From Saururus chinensis (lineage: Eukaryota > Streptophyta > Magnoliopsida > Piperales > Saururaceae), in assembly GCA_035235625.1 (NCBI GenBank), contig CP141144.1, forward strand, positions 46,002,014 through 46,066,013: DNA of 64,000 bases, read 5' to 3'. The translations under genes were made by a program, and so were the position numbers. Position 1 is the stretch's first letter. Each line of letters starts with the position of its first letter. This document shows, piece after piece, positions 19,201-31,700 of this stretch. The notes under the pieces were generated by a model that saw only the letters and a list, made by a program, of their open reading frames with translations, did no database searches and was not told the DNA's origin.

Positions 19201-19689
19201 GTTCACGATGATACCAGGATTGCTGGAGAAAATATAATGGATGTGTTGCAAAGTGATGATGGCATTGCAGCTGTTGCAGAAGAAGTCGCATTAAGTATTA
19301 GTAACTTATATGAGAAGGGAGAGAAAGACATTATGGGCAGCCCAGATGTAAACGTGTTTGTTTGTTCTAATCAGGATAATCCAGATGATGCCAGGGTTCG
19401 AGTTATTGGCCGCACTGACCTTCATGTTAATAATATAAATGGTGATGACATTGTTGGAGACGGAACTGTTTCCAGTCTCCCTGAGAATCATGTATTGATA
19501 AATGAACAGAGTGATAATACAGACAAAAAATTACTTGTGGACACCTTCACATCCCCTATGGTTGAAACACAAGATGATTCTGAGCTTGTAGGCTTTATAC
19601 ACGGGAAGATGGAGTGTGCAGATGGTGAGAATGGAGCTTGTTCTGTTGAATATTTGTCCCCCAAAACCATCGAAGGCATCTCTGAATAA
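16240..19689 (+). CDS. SWIM zinc-finger protein derived from a MULE transposase
   Basis: Exons 16240-16511, 16720-17371, 17454-17653, 17740-17984 and 18074-19689 join in frame to 994 residues. The middle part is a MULE transposase-like core: SDSSFGTNKLK (D299, first acidic residue), VVFNENNKAVPVAW, and GFIVDLPSADI (D365). A SWIM finger follows at 583-596 (CECDWSRVGYLCKH: C583, C585, C594, H596). Residues ~650-994 are acidic, low in hydrophobic clusters and probably disordered. It fits the plant family of single-copy SWIM proteins such as Arabidopsis At1g60560/At4g13970, domesticated from Mutator-like elements and thought nuclear; the molecular role is unknown. No terminal inverted repeats flank it, and introns and an intact frame argue for a host gene. 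The third catalytic acid was not placed. Confidence 0.93.
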
Positions 19690-20430
19690 AATTGTGGGAC
19701 TTCAGCAATGAAATCAGAATTTTCTGAGCAACAAAATATTGGCATGATGGGCATTGATCTATAACCTTTTAGTAATTTTCTGTCTGTAATTTCTCTCTGA
19801 AAAGAAATGCTAGGCGAGGCTGAAAGCTGTCAGTGTTCATTAGGAGATTGGATATGGTCTTTATCCATAATTTTGAATGGTTGTGAAGATCATATCTGGA
19901 AGACTGACGGAGCTGGCGACTGTCCTAAGTTGAGTCATAGGAGGCCTCTGGGAACGACTATGAAGTTGGCTCTTGCAAACAGCTCGATGTTACAGGACCA
20001 TCTCTTTCTTGCCACCTTTGGGTATACCTTTTCAGGAGCAATGTATGCTGTGGGGAGTACCAAAGGAAATGGTTGCTCGCACTGAAATGGATGCAGTGAC
20101 AGAAGATATCTGAAACAAATGGAGTTGCATGGTTTTACCCAAGATACCTGACGTTTTACAGGTATAGCCTGTAATGTTGCAGAACTGCAGTAGCCTGTTA
20201 CTGTCATTATTGTATGTGTTGAAGAGATGCAACCGTAAATTATCGTGACTACTCAAGAATCTCAATTTGGGAATCCTCTTTAGGATTAGGATTGTGGGTT
20301 AACGGATTTCTAACACCCTACTTGCGGAAAAATTGATTCTTTAGCAGACCTGTGATCTGTAATGGTCTTGCTTCTGTACATGTATGTATATTGCATTTCT
20401 TTGCTTTATATAATTATTAAATATGTGAAA
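19690..20430 (+). other. 3' flank, probable 3'UTR, of the SWIM protein gene
   Basis: Follows the stop codon at 19687-19689. T-rich and AT-rich runs near 20400-20450 may mark the transcript end. The short open frames here lack family resemblance. Confidence 0.45.
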
Positions 20431-22071
20431 TTATTAATTTTTTTTTTTGTGTATACATCTTCTCCATTCTCAAAAATTAGCTCAATCAAGGTTTCACTTA
20501 CTGAAACGTTCTCTTATAAGTGGTATATTATGAAGCCATAATCTATAATATTTACAGTATCAGTTGCTTTTGGTGACCATAGCTCACAGTACATTTTCAT
20601 GTTTTTGGTGTCGTTAGTGTTGAATTTCGGAAATATGTACATGGAAATCTGATTAAGGATGCTACTGTAGCAGTATTTTAAAACCGACCCGGCCAGTGAC
20701 CCAGAATTATGGCGGGGTCATGATTTATAACTAAGGTGATGTTTGGGTACGGAATCGAGAGAAAATTCCGACGATTCCATCATAATTCAGCATAGAATTA
20801 CTAGAATCTTGTTTGGATATAGAATGTAAACGGAATTAAAAATTCCGTCGGAAACACGATTCAGTCGCGTTTCCGTCCTGAATCACCGAATCTCCTCGCG
20901 AGGAGATTCGGTCGATTCCAGAAAACGCGTTAAAACGGAAACACGCGTTATCGCGTATTTCCAGCCCTTACCCCTCATAAATGATTCGCCCTCTCGTCTT
21001 CGACCCGATCTTCTCTCTCACTGTTTCCCTCGTCTGTCTCGTCTCCCTCCCCTTGCATTCCATCGGAGCCAGTGTTGCCGTCGAAGGAAGCTACTGCCGT
21101 CTGAAGAGGGCCTCCGACCTCCTCTGCCAATCTCCCTCTGGAGGTCGGCGGTCTCTGCTCCAATGGCGGACGGACGACAGCCCCATCGTAGCCATAAATA
21201 CTGAAGCCTGCCTGCGGACCACCGGTGCGCGAGCAGTTTCTGTTGCCTGAAGTCCGGCTAGCGATGGAAGAATCTGAGCAATGTCTGCAGCTTCGCTCTT
21301 CACCAGATACTTTCTTTTACAATGAGCTATTGTTTCCCCCAGAAATACAATCCATGAATGTCATTCAATCTAGTCCTCTCCGAGCTTCGAGCGAAGGTGG
21401 CGGTGGACCGGGGCGACTTCGGCGCCTGGATCTCACTCCTTTCCGAAGTCGAGAAAGTATCGCCTATAATCGTCACCACTAATCATCACATATGTTTTGG
21501 TTTCACAGTTTATGTTTGTACATAAAGGTTTCTGCTTTACGGGTTATCCCTCCCATCCTATAATTCGTTTCTATATTTGCTTTATTCTTGTTTTGCAGGA
21601 TGACATTGGCAGCACATCGGAGGTGTATGACTTGTTCTTGTTGGAGTTCCCATTAGTTTGTATCTAGTTGACTCTTGGACTGATCTGTTGTGGTATTTGT
21701 TCAAGTTTTCTTCTTTTATATAATTGTTTTATCATGGTTTTTGTACCAATACCATGTTTTCTAACATTTTGGAGCAGTTCCGAAGTACACTAAATTGGTG
21801 ATGGCCGTACAAAATATTTGGCATAAGTAACTAATGATTTTTCCCCATAAAAATGTGTTCATGATGGTCTGGAACATTTAATATGGAAGTTTACTAGCTT
21901 AGTTTTTTGCATTTGAAGTTATAAAACAAGATTACAGTTAGTATATATTGTGCTTGTTATTTATTAAATGTAGATTGACTGCCTTTTGGATTTGTCAAAG
22001 TTAGGAACAAGGTAAGCAAATTGAAAACTGGGAGCAATGTTCCTCAGGTGTATTACATCTGTGTTGTGCAG

Positions 22072-22201
22072 GTGATTTTGGGACTGTTATTGTTCACAGC
22101 TCAACAGAAAATAAAGCTGCCAATGAGGTAGAAGGGCATTTACCTGTAGATGAAAATATGAAATTTGCACCTGGACCAAAAGTTACCACAGATAACATTC
22201 G
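22072..22201 (+). pseudogene. Unidentified exon-like fragment inside the element
   Basis: A 130-bp stretch is open in one frame (GDFGTVIVHSSTENKAANEV onward, 43 codons), preceded by TTGTGCAG and followed by CG|GTAAAC, so it looks like a real internal exon. The parent gene was not identified. A possible smaller companion is DDIGSTSEVYDLFLLE at 21600-21647. It lies upstream of the iminopeptidase exons and in the same direction, but the composition does not belong to that protein. Confidence 0.4.
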
Positions 22202-22600
22202 GTAAACTTTAATCTCATTCTATGAGCGAGGAGTTCAGTCGGCTGCCTACTCTGTCCATCTCTAGGCCAGTTACTGCAGTTTTACAATGCTATCTTTTGA
22301 AGATCCAGACGATGTCCGAAGGTAAAATTTTGTTTTGTAACGAAGATGATTTCTCTGATTGGACACTGCCAAAGAAGCTGTGATATTACTTAAAATGTCA
22401 TGACTCATTATTTGTTGTTGGGTAGTTCCCCTTAAAGCTCCTCAATGTTTCCTTACCTCTACTATGAGCTTGATGATGATGTCTGGCATGTATAAGAACA
22501 ATAATGTAGTAAGCTAATTCACTCAATAAACTGAAATGTTACAGTAGCAGAAATATTTATGTGCATGGTAATTCATTTGACATATGACACATATTTTCAG

Positions 22601-23384
22601 GGAAGGTATGACATGTGCTGCCCAATGATGTCAGCTTGGGATCTTCACAAAGCATGGCCAGAAGCAAAATTTAAGGTTCTACGAATAACATTAGTTGCTA
22701 GTATGTCATTAGGAGTGGGATGGTACAAGCAACCCTTAGCCAATTCCTGTAATTGGACCTTGCGTAAAATAGGAATTGCAGGGATGTAAGACCAGGAAGA
22801 ATTTATTTTGACCATCCAAAGCTCGTGATACTGCTGCTTGGTTAGGCTTGTACTAGATGGCAGAGCCCATTCAGAATGGTAGGATAAAGTCTACAATGAT
22901 AACAATCATGCTGAGAATGACAATGGGTTGGCCATCAGATGCAAACATCAGTAATCATTCCCCATCAAAGGTTTTGCATTTCGCATGCTGGTGCTCATTC
23001 AAGTTGATAAACATGCTTTCTAACCTTGGCTGCTATTATATGTAATATTAGCCTCGCATTACCGTGAATAGAGGCAGTGATTGAATAAAATATGCTAGAA
23101 ATCGTGTGCAGTTTATCAAAGACGTTGCCATAAACTATTAACAGTCTACTAGGATTGCATCGGAGAAAGTATTAGCTGTTACTAATTTTTAACTGAAATT
23201 GCTGCTAATTTGCCTTCTATTGGATGACCTAATGCATTCTTTGTGTGCGGTAGTGCCAGACGCAGTTCACTCTGCAAGTGAACGAGGGATAACTGCTGCT
23301 CTTGCAGCGGGGACTGAGAAGCTGATGAACATCTTAAAGGAGAAAGGGGCCCAAATGTACCCATTTACCATAGCCCTCATGTAG
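22601..23384 (+). pseudogene. PIP: Proline iminopeptidase 3' exons, captured and broken
   Basis: Exon 22601-22675 (acceptor TTTTCAG, donor AAG|GTTCTA) reads GRYDMCCPMMSAWDLHKAWP and then EAKFK, the conserved stretch before the catalytic His of plant prolyl aminopeptidases. The final exon 23250-23384 reads VVPDAVHSASERGITAALAA and ends with TAG after a short extra tail. The catalytic His is kept, but the usual DAGHSANE is DAVHSASE. The acceptor of this exon reads CG where AG is expected. The N-terminal two thirds, with the nucleophile Ser and Asp, are absent. Introns are kept, so the capture was from DNA and not by retroposition. Confidence 0.85.
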
Positions 23385-23465
23385 TATGACTGGAACCTCA
23401 CAAGTTTATTTAAAAAATAGATTTCATTTCATGCATTTACAATCAATTTACGTGGGGCGTATCAC

Positions 23466-23700
23466 CTTGAATTGTACCATATCGGTCTCAACCGATATAG
23501 GTACGTACAATACTTAGTATCGGCCGGTATGAACTTTCATGGGCCCATCAAGCCACAAAAGAATTTTTGAGGAGCATAACACCTCTTGACCAATACAAGT
23601 ACGTACGACACTCAATATCGGCTAGTACGAACTTCCATTGGCCCGTCAAGCCATAAAAGAATGTTTGAGGAAAAATATGAGGCCTTTGTACTTCTATAAT
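23466..23700. repeat. Dimer of a ~110-bp GTACG/TATCGG-rich repeat
   Basis: Two units share AGTACGTACGACACT/GGTACGTACAATACT, (A/G)TATCGGC(C/T)(G/A)GTA, TGG(G)CCC(A/G)TCAAGCCA and AAAAGAAT.TTTGAGGA. The unit also contains the short palindrome-like TATCGGTCTCAACCGATA. It lies inside the TAA-flanked element, right of the iminopeptidase exons. The origin is unknown. Confidence 0.75.
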
Positions 23701-24194
23701 TAATTTTTAAAATAAAATAACTTTTTTAGCGTGATCATAAACTGTTCTATATGGCCCAAAGCCAAATACATTAGGTCAGGCATATTGTTAGTGATGCACA
23801 CTAACCACGTACAATGCTTAAATGAAGGTTATTTTTTTAATTTTTTTCATAAATTTAACAATTCTAAATAAATACACAAATTTCTTACCCAAAAATGATT
23901 CTATTAAAACAATTCCATTTAAAGGGTATATTTGTCAATTTATCTAAAATTTTAAAGAATTAACCTTAAACACAATTCGCTATCCAAACACGATTCCATA
24001 TTAAAAATTCCATACCCAAACAAAATTCCGATTTTATATTAAATCGGCGGAATCAATTCTAAAAAATTTCAATTCACTACCGAATTGATTCCGTACCCAA
24101 ACGACCTAAATGACCCAATTCAAAAAACCTACCGGGTCTAGTTGGACAGGGTTTAAATGGCCAGGTCGGGTTGGGTTTTAACACTGCATCCTTA

Positions 24195-25700
24195 TAATTA
24201 TGCAAAGAGATAAGTTTAAGAAATTCCATGTCTGTTTTAGGAAAGGACTTGGATTAGCGTGAGTTGGAGTTAAGATTTCGTTTATTTAGAAATTCTAATA
24301 AAGTTATGATGTTTCTTGTTGAATTTTTAAGGAAGCCAAGGTTATCTTTGTATAGACCTTTTTGTATTTCCTATATTTGTTACACCAAATATGAAATTTA
24401 GAGGAAGCTTGTACACATTTTCTTATTCTTTTAAATCAGAAGTTCGTCTTGTTAATCAAAACGCCTGGAAGTTTGGTGATGATTATTCTTAGTATGGGTT
24501 ATTAGCTATTGGCAATTAGGTAAGTTATGCAAAGTGGTATGAGGCAGCCAAGTATTTATGTTACAATAAGGCGTCAGCCATACGGTAAATGCAAGTTTTG
24601 ATGTTTCTGCTGTGTGATGGACAAAGTTCAACAATTTGGTCTCTATGTTTCTGCTGTATTTAATTTTTTTTTCCATCTTCCTACTTCTAGCCCTTATTTT
24701 TTTAATCGAATTACAGCCTTTCATTTTTGTTTTTTTTTAATCCACCAATTATTGTCTAATCGACATAGTAACAATGGCAGGGATGTTCTACCCTGACGCT
24801 TTCCCCCTGCATCTAAGCCATTCAACTTGTTCTCAACAGCAAATAAAACTCATATTCCAACAACGCCGGAAATGATTTGAACGCAAAGACAGTTTCATTA
24901 GATTGCGTGGATGAGGTAGGCCACGAACTAGTTCTGAACATAATATACCTTTTTCTGTGGATAAACAGATGCTTTCTAATTGCTTGCTACACAGTCCATT
25001 TAAAAGTTCCAACATGGTTTAGGGATCTTCCTTCAAACAGAAAAAAGGTATCTAGGGGAACCATTCTACCACGTAATATATCCATTAATATTTTAATATG
25101 TAAACTCATGTCTTCATTTACTTATTTTTAAATACGTATAATTTATCTAAACGTATCAAATATTTAAAATTTAAAAGACATTTACCACATGGCCCGTAGA
25201 ACAGTTCCACCGAATAATTTTTCCTTCAATAGACACTCACTCAAAAGGTCTCGCATTTGCCCTTGTTTATTGGCTTCTGTTCATAATATCTGGAACTAAG
25301 TACTTTTTCTATTCTTTCTGGTTTACTCAGGTAAGTGTTCCATTGCTTACTCTCAAGGTCTTTTAGGTCTGGCTATTCATACGAGTTGAAACTAAATTAT
25401 TTCGAAGCTTCGCACATCTTCCATATTCGTATCACAACCCTCCGTCCATAACAATTAAAAGTTTTCCACTTGAGCTGCCAACTCGAAAAATAAGCACACT
25501 TCTCATTGAAAGTTTTACTCTCGAATAAATAAATATATGACATTCAACGTATATGACCAATTGTTCAGTTTCTCTCACAAAATCGAAATAACACCATTAA
25601 ATTAAAAGAAAAATGGATGAATCTTATTTCTCACTACAGATAATTTCACCAGTTCTGAGATATCTAACATTACATCATTGATCACTACAACGTCATAAAT
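24195..25700. other. Intergenic DNA between the element and the p24 gene
   Basis: AT-rich; no gene recognised. A 50-bp stretch at 25297-25345 resembles the intron 3/exon 4 junction of the SWIM protein gene (17709-17757). The part directly left of 25708 will include the p24 3'UTR. Confidence 0.45.
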
Positions 25701-25707
25701 TAGCTGT

Positions 25708-28700
25708 TTAAATTAACTTCTTTTTCTGGAAGTAGCGTTTTAAATGCCACAATTGCCAGGTAGAGACTCCGATGCAAACCCCCAAGGACAGGATGCTTAA
25801 CCAGGCCACCCTTGCATTTGTGGTTTCACTTACTGCCCTCATCTCCGCTTCCCTGTAGACACCCATTTAAGCTATTAGACATTCCAAAAAATAGCTTTAG
25901 ATATATTTTACGTGCTTGAAGACTATGTCCACCTGTCTTTGAGATATCGTAAATTCTCATGGATGGCTTCCACGGCACCTTCTAGCTTCCTTAACTCGAG
26001 TTCAACACCCTGTGCTCACAAAACCATACATGTTTGACCCGAGAAAATTTGAAGTCAAAGTTGTCTACATATAGCTCAAATAACCAAATATATACCTCGA
26101 TCTTCTCTTTCCTTGCAACAGAATCCCAGTCTCTAGCCGCAATTCCAGTTTTCCAGTCAATAGATACACTACCACCTCTTCCCTCCCTTTGATGGGCACC
26201 ATCCAGCCAAAAGCAAGCTAGGTAGTTTCCGGCTTCTGTAGTAGTAAATGCAAACTGACCCGAGGTAACATTTTGAGTATGATGAAGATTATTTCCATAA
26301 GGCGATGTCACCTGAAAAAGAGCAAATGATATGAGAATTCAGCGCATTGCTTAAAATATCACTTGTAATAAACTGTCTACATCTGCAGCAGAAATACTGA
26401 ACCTAATTTATTTTATTTTTTTAAAGAAATAAATAGTGAATTTTAATGATATCACAGAAAGACTATAAAGTTTAGATGAAATGCAATTCGTTTGCTGTCC
26501 TGAAAATAGCAATAATGTTTTTAAAGTGAAAAAATTCTCTCCTACTTCACTAATGTTCCATGTAAAAACTTTCCACTCATGGTAAAAGTTAGGACAGATT
26601 CAATGGTTTGTGTTTTAAACCGAAAACTTTCAGTCCTTAATGATTGTAATTTTAACCTATAATGGCTTGCAATTTCTATTATACATTATTATTTGTTTCT
26701 TACCATACATAGATGCTAGAGAGATAGATGAAGAAAAAGAGAATCTATGCAAAACAAGAAAACGACATAAGAAGCATCTAAACCAACTGCAAGGTCATTA
26801 TCGATTTCAATTTGACCAAAAAAAGGCACAATAGACCAGTGTAGCTCAAGAAAAAGATGAGCAATCAATTGACCAAATAGGATGAAACAAAAACCTACGA
26901 GAGTGGAAACTCATATATTGACTGATACGTCTGAGCTGACATCTTCACCATAGTAATCATAATCGAAATAAAACATCCTTTCACAACTTAAAATAGAAAA
27001 CCAAAGCAAAATAAACATTTAGCAGAGTCACGCTGCCTCAAATTTTATATTTTTTAAAACATTTATTTAGAAAACAAAAAAGAAATATTTGGCAGTAGAA
27101 TCATTTTGCAAAAAATATATAGTTTCTAAAAGGCAGTTATATTTATGACATAATTTAAGGTAAACTTATTTGAATATTATTATGGATCCAGAAATTTATT
27201 AAAAATACCAGAAAAAAATCTAAATAAAGATATTACAAAGTTATAGCCGCTTAGACACAAGACAGGGCCAAGTAAAAAAAAATCAGAGACAAGTTGAGCT
27301 CAAACTGAGCTCAATAAGCCTCAATTTCAAGGTCCAAGTCAAGCCAAAAGAAGGTGGAAAATGTTGCTGGCTGGTTCAGCTCATCAGAGATCTATGGCAT
27401 AAAACCATTTAAAAATATAAACTACCTCCTAGTAGTGGTGTTAACGAGCCAAGTCGAGTCGAGTATTGGGCTTGCTTGGCTTGAACTCAAACTATTCAAG
27501 CTTCGCTCGAGGCTCGAGGCTCGAGCAAGCTCAAATCTTCCAACTCGAGCTTGAGCTAGAAATTAGGAGCTCGAGCTTGAAATTCAATAAGTGAATCATA
27601 AGCCCAAGCTCAAACTGGGCTCAATCCCCCCCAAAAAAGTAAAATATATCTAAATTTAAAGCATATGAAGTATCCTACACAGTAACATGCTTTCAGTATT
27701 AAATAGTAATTCAATAAGTATTACGACTACACCTTGAACAACTAACTATAGTCACTTGGAAAGAAGAAAAATATGACAAATGAGCTTTATTACACATCCA
27801 CCAAAAGGGCAACATTACCGTATTCTTTTCTTTACATGCATATAATCACTCAAAAAGATGCAAAAAATAGAAACCCACATAGGCAGCATTACCATTTGCT
27901 TCCCCCGTATCTTCCTCTCTATACATGTACATCACTCAAAAAGATAAAGAAAATAGAAATTCACATAAAAGAACTGTTTCTGACCCTTGGTATGCCTCCA
28001 AAAAAAAATTCAAAGTATGTGCACTAAGAGAAACAATTCGTAAACCAATTGTATCTTTTTGCTACAAATCTTGTTTTTGGGTTTGGAGTTAGGACATCAG
28101 GCCATCTCCTCAGTTATTATTTCAAACTTTGGAAGTATTCAGTTAAAATTAATATATTTAGATATGTTTATATATTTTATTTAATTCTATTTTATTATAT
28201 ATGTAAAGTTCAATACAAATCACATGGGTGGTGTATGCATGTATATATTAGTATGTCCAAATATTTCACTTTTAAAACATAAATCATACATGATATATGT
28301 CAATACATGGAAATTATACATCAATTACAATTTAATAAGGACATATATCATATATTATACAAACATGAAACATGTGCATATATGTTATAAATACATGTGT
28401 ATACATGTTTTATACATATGTTATATATACATATAGGATATATGTATTATCTATTTTATATATACATTAATTTCATAATTACATTCAAGTTCAAGATTGA
28501 GCCAAACTCAAGCCCAGTACGAGTTGAGTTCTAGCTTACTTCGAATAGCGTTGAGTTGAGCAGGCTTATGTTCAAATTCGATTCAAGCCTGTTTGCTTTC
28601 AAGTTGAGCCTCATTTAAATTGAGCCCGATTTGAGTTAGCATGTTCTGCTCGACAAGCAAGCTTGGCTCGTTAACAACCATACCTCCTAGCTTCCCTTAA

Positions 28701-31700
28701 ATAGTCAATAAAAGCTAGCAGGTTCTTGTATGTGTCCAATCAGTTCATGAAAAAGATGCATGCCTTCCCTATTTAGAACATATATGAATCTGCCTGCGTG
28801 AGAATGTTTAACTCAATACTTCAAATTTTACTCTCAAGGAATTCCAACACAAGATACAAAGAAAACAAAGTCTCATAAAATGTTCCAATATCTCCCTTAC
28901 AATCAAACAATGCTTCTCTGAACTCCTAGTAGGCATATCAGCACATGTATAGAATTAATTCACTAATGTCCCATGTAAAAACTTTCCACTCATGGTAGAA
29001 GTTAGGACAAATTAAATGGTTTGTGATTTAAACCAAAAACTTTCAGTCCTTTATGATTGCAATTTTAACCTATAATGGATTGCAATTTCTTTTATACATT
29101 ATTATTTGTTTCTTACCATACATAATTGCTAGAGAAATAGATGAAGGAAAAAAGGATCTAGGCAATACAAGAAAATGACATAAGAAGAATCTAAACCAAC
29201 TGTAATGTCATTATTGATTTTAATTTGACAAAAAAAAACACAATAGACCAGAGTAGCTCAAGAAAGAGATGAGCACTCAATTGACCATAATAATCATAAT
29301 CGAAATAAAACATCATTTCAAAACTTAGAATAGAAAGCCAAAGCAAAATAAACATTTAGCAGAGTCGAGCCGCCTCAAATTTTATATTTTTTAAAACATT
29401 TATTTAGAAAACAAAAAACAAATATTTGGCAGTAGAATCATTTTGCAAAAAAAAAAAAAAAATTTCTAAAAGGAAGATATGTTTATGACATAATTTAAGA
29501 TAAACTTATTTCAATATTATTATGGATCTAGAAATTTATAAAAAAATACCTAGAAAAAAATCTAAATAAAGATACTACAAAGTTATAGACGCTTAGACAC
29601 AAGACAGAGTCAAGTCTGATACCCCCAAAAAAAAAAGTCAGAGCCAAGTCAAGCTGTGTGAGCTCAAACTGAGCTCAACAAGCCAGAATTTCAAGCTCTT
29701 CTGGCTGGTTCAGCTCATTAGAGATCTACGGCATAAAACCATTTAAATTGGTAAACTATCTCCTAACTTTCCTCAAATAGTCAACAAAGGCTAGCAGGTT
29801 CTCATATGAGTCCAATCAATTCATGAAATAGATGCATGCCTTCCCTGTTTCAGCACATATATGGCAGCTTCCTGTGTGAGAATGTTTAACTCCGTACTTC
29901 AAATTTTACTCTCAAGGAATTCCAGAACTTCTTACAGTCCCACACTCCCACTTAAACATCTAAAAGGCACCTTGCTGAATAGAAAACTCTACATAGAACT
30001 TTGAATTTTAATCAGAAGAAGTCCAAGTCTAGCTAGATCTGGAAGAGTTTGCGAAAATTTCAATTGCATATAAGGCAGTTCTCTTTACATACATTAGCCT
30101 CAACACTGTAATTCAACTGCCAAGAATATCGCAGCACTATCAGGTGGCAGTCATATGTGAACCCCATACCGGGTCCCATGAGTAAAGGAATGAAGGATTG
30201 CAAGAGGAGAATTTAAACTGAAACTAATTCAATATATGTGTCCCATTCATCTACATTATGGAATTCATCCATGGAGATAGATTGAAATGAAGCTGAAAAT
30301 TTAGAGGATTAAAACAAAAGGGGACATACATCGGAATGATTACAAGTTTTGTGGGTCCCCTACTCCACAAAATCTAGCCCCATGGTGAGGAAGACTTATA
30401 TGACTGGGGTCCAAAATAGCATCTACTTGTGTATCTCTCCATGTCTTATTGTCACACACTGAAAAGAAAAAAGACCACAAATGAGTGGAAGATTGTTCAG
30501 CCAAAGGAGCATCTACTACCTTACTCCATATCCAATTAAACTCTCTGTGCGACCTTATATCTGTTTCCCTTACATCAGTCCTTTTTATTCAGGCATATAA
30601 ACTGTCTATGCTCTCTCCGTGCACTTTTTCTTTCTTTGACCCAATGAAATATACTTTTTGCTTTCCAGAAAATAAATAAATAGAATCTGGAAAAAGCAGA
30701 AAGAACAGCTAGCTCATTATTTGCCAATATCTGCCTCATCTAAACCGCACTTATTCAAATTGGTTACATTTGCCATGTCTTTGAGGAGACACACTGAAAA
30801 TTTCCCTAGTTTTATTTAAAGCAAGCACTGATGTGCTAAACATTTTGCGTACTCTTAGTTCTCCTCCTAGGTCATTCTTACAAGATTGAGCTAGTTAATA
30901 TATATTATTGATATTGGCCTACCAATGTTACTGTCCACATAAAAAGCTGATCTATAATCATAACAACATTAATTAATTACGTAAGAAATTGAATAATAAA
31001 TTTTGTGAAAAATAGAGAGCCAATTAACTAAAGGAAAATGCCCTTAAAATAATTTATAATCTAATAGGGGTCTCTAAATTTACTTCCCGTTAAAAAATAA
31101 AACAATTATCTAACTTGCATATCAAACATTACCACCTTATTAGATTATGAAGATCATATTGTTTTCCTAATAAAATTAAGTTCAATACCTAAGCGAAGGT
31201 TGATCCCAATCATGATATACTTGTTGTGGTTGATGCCATTAATTTTCAGGGGATGGAACTATACATATAATCATCAGTCCACAAATTCTCTCAACAATTT
31301 TATCTCCAAGGAGGAATCATTTTTTTATAAAATTGGAAAATTTTTAGTTTAGGAAATAGATAGGCGAGAAGAAAAGCGTGCAAAGCAACCATGTCAAACC
31401 AATATGATTACCACCCCAAAGTTACATACTGGACACCATCATTATATCAAAATTTAGAACCCAGATCCATGAACCTCAACATATGCTTCCTCATCGTTAA
31501 TCATACAGGGCACAATTCGAAGAAAATTCTCCTAAAAAACATAGTTTAACTTCCACAAGTCTGCTTTTTCATCTCAACCACGAATCAAACACCAGGATTA
31601 CGTCAGGCACAAACTACCTATCTTGAATCTGCTTCGCTTGGAACACCGATATTTAGTTACTTAAAGCATAGCTGTTTGACGTTGTACATTGATAGTTACA

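Larger units (their letters stand above)
20735..24106. mobile_element. PIF/Harbinger-like non-autonomous element carrying gene fragments
   Basis: Left end GGTGATGTTTGGGTACGGAA and right end, minus strand, GGTCGTTTGGGTACGGAATC are inverted copies, with diverged homology further in (ATTCCG-rich subterminal parts 20740-20960 and 23940-24100). Both ends are flanked by TAA (20732-20734 and 24107-24109), the 3-bp target expected of PIF/Harbinger. No transposase is seen. The 3.37-kb interior has exon-like pieces of proline iminopeptidase with their introns. The 536-bp MITE at 46613-47148 has near-identical ends and the same TAA target. Confidence 0.7.
20671..24186. mobile_element. Outer inverted-repeat pair around the TAA-flanked element
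   Basis: Left CAGTATTTTAAAACCGACCC (20671-20690) and right, read on the minus strand, CAGTGTTAAAACCCAACCCG (24167-24186) match, and both continue into GACC(C/T)GGCC. CAGTG-type ends suit hAT elements, but the 8-bp flanks (TACTGTAG and CATCCTTA) do not match, so the superfamily is uncertain. The Harbinger-like element below would be nested in it. Confidence 0.4.

Noticed and set aside
28049-28436. Two Tyr/Ile-rich plus-strand frames
   Set aside because: They fall in the extremely AT-rich core of the non-autonomous Mutator-like element; the composition explains them.
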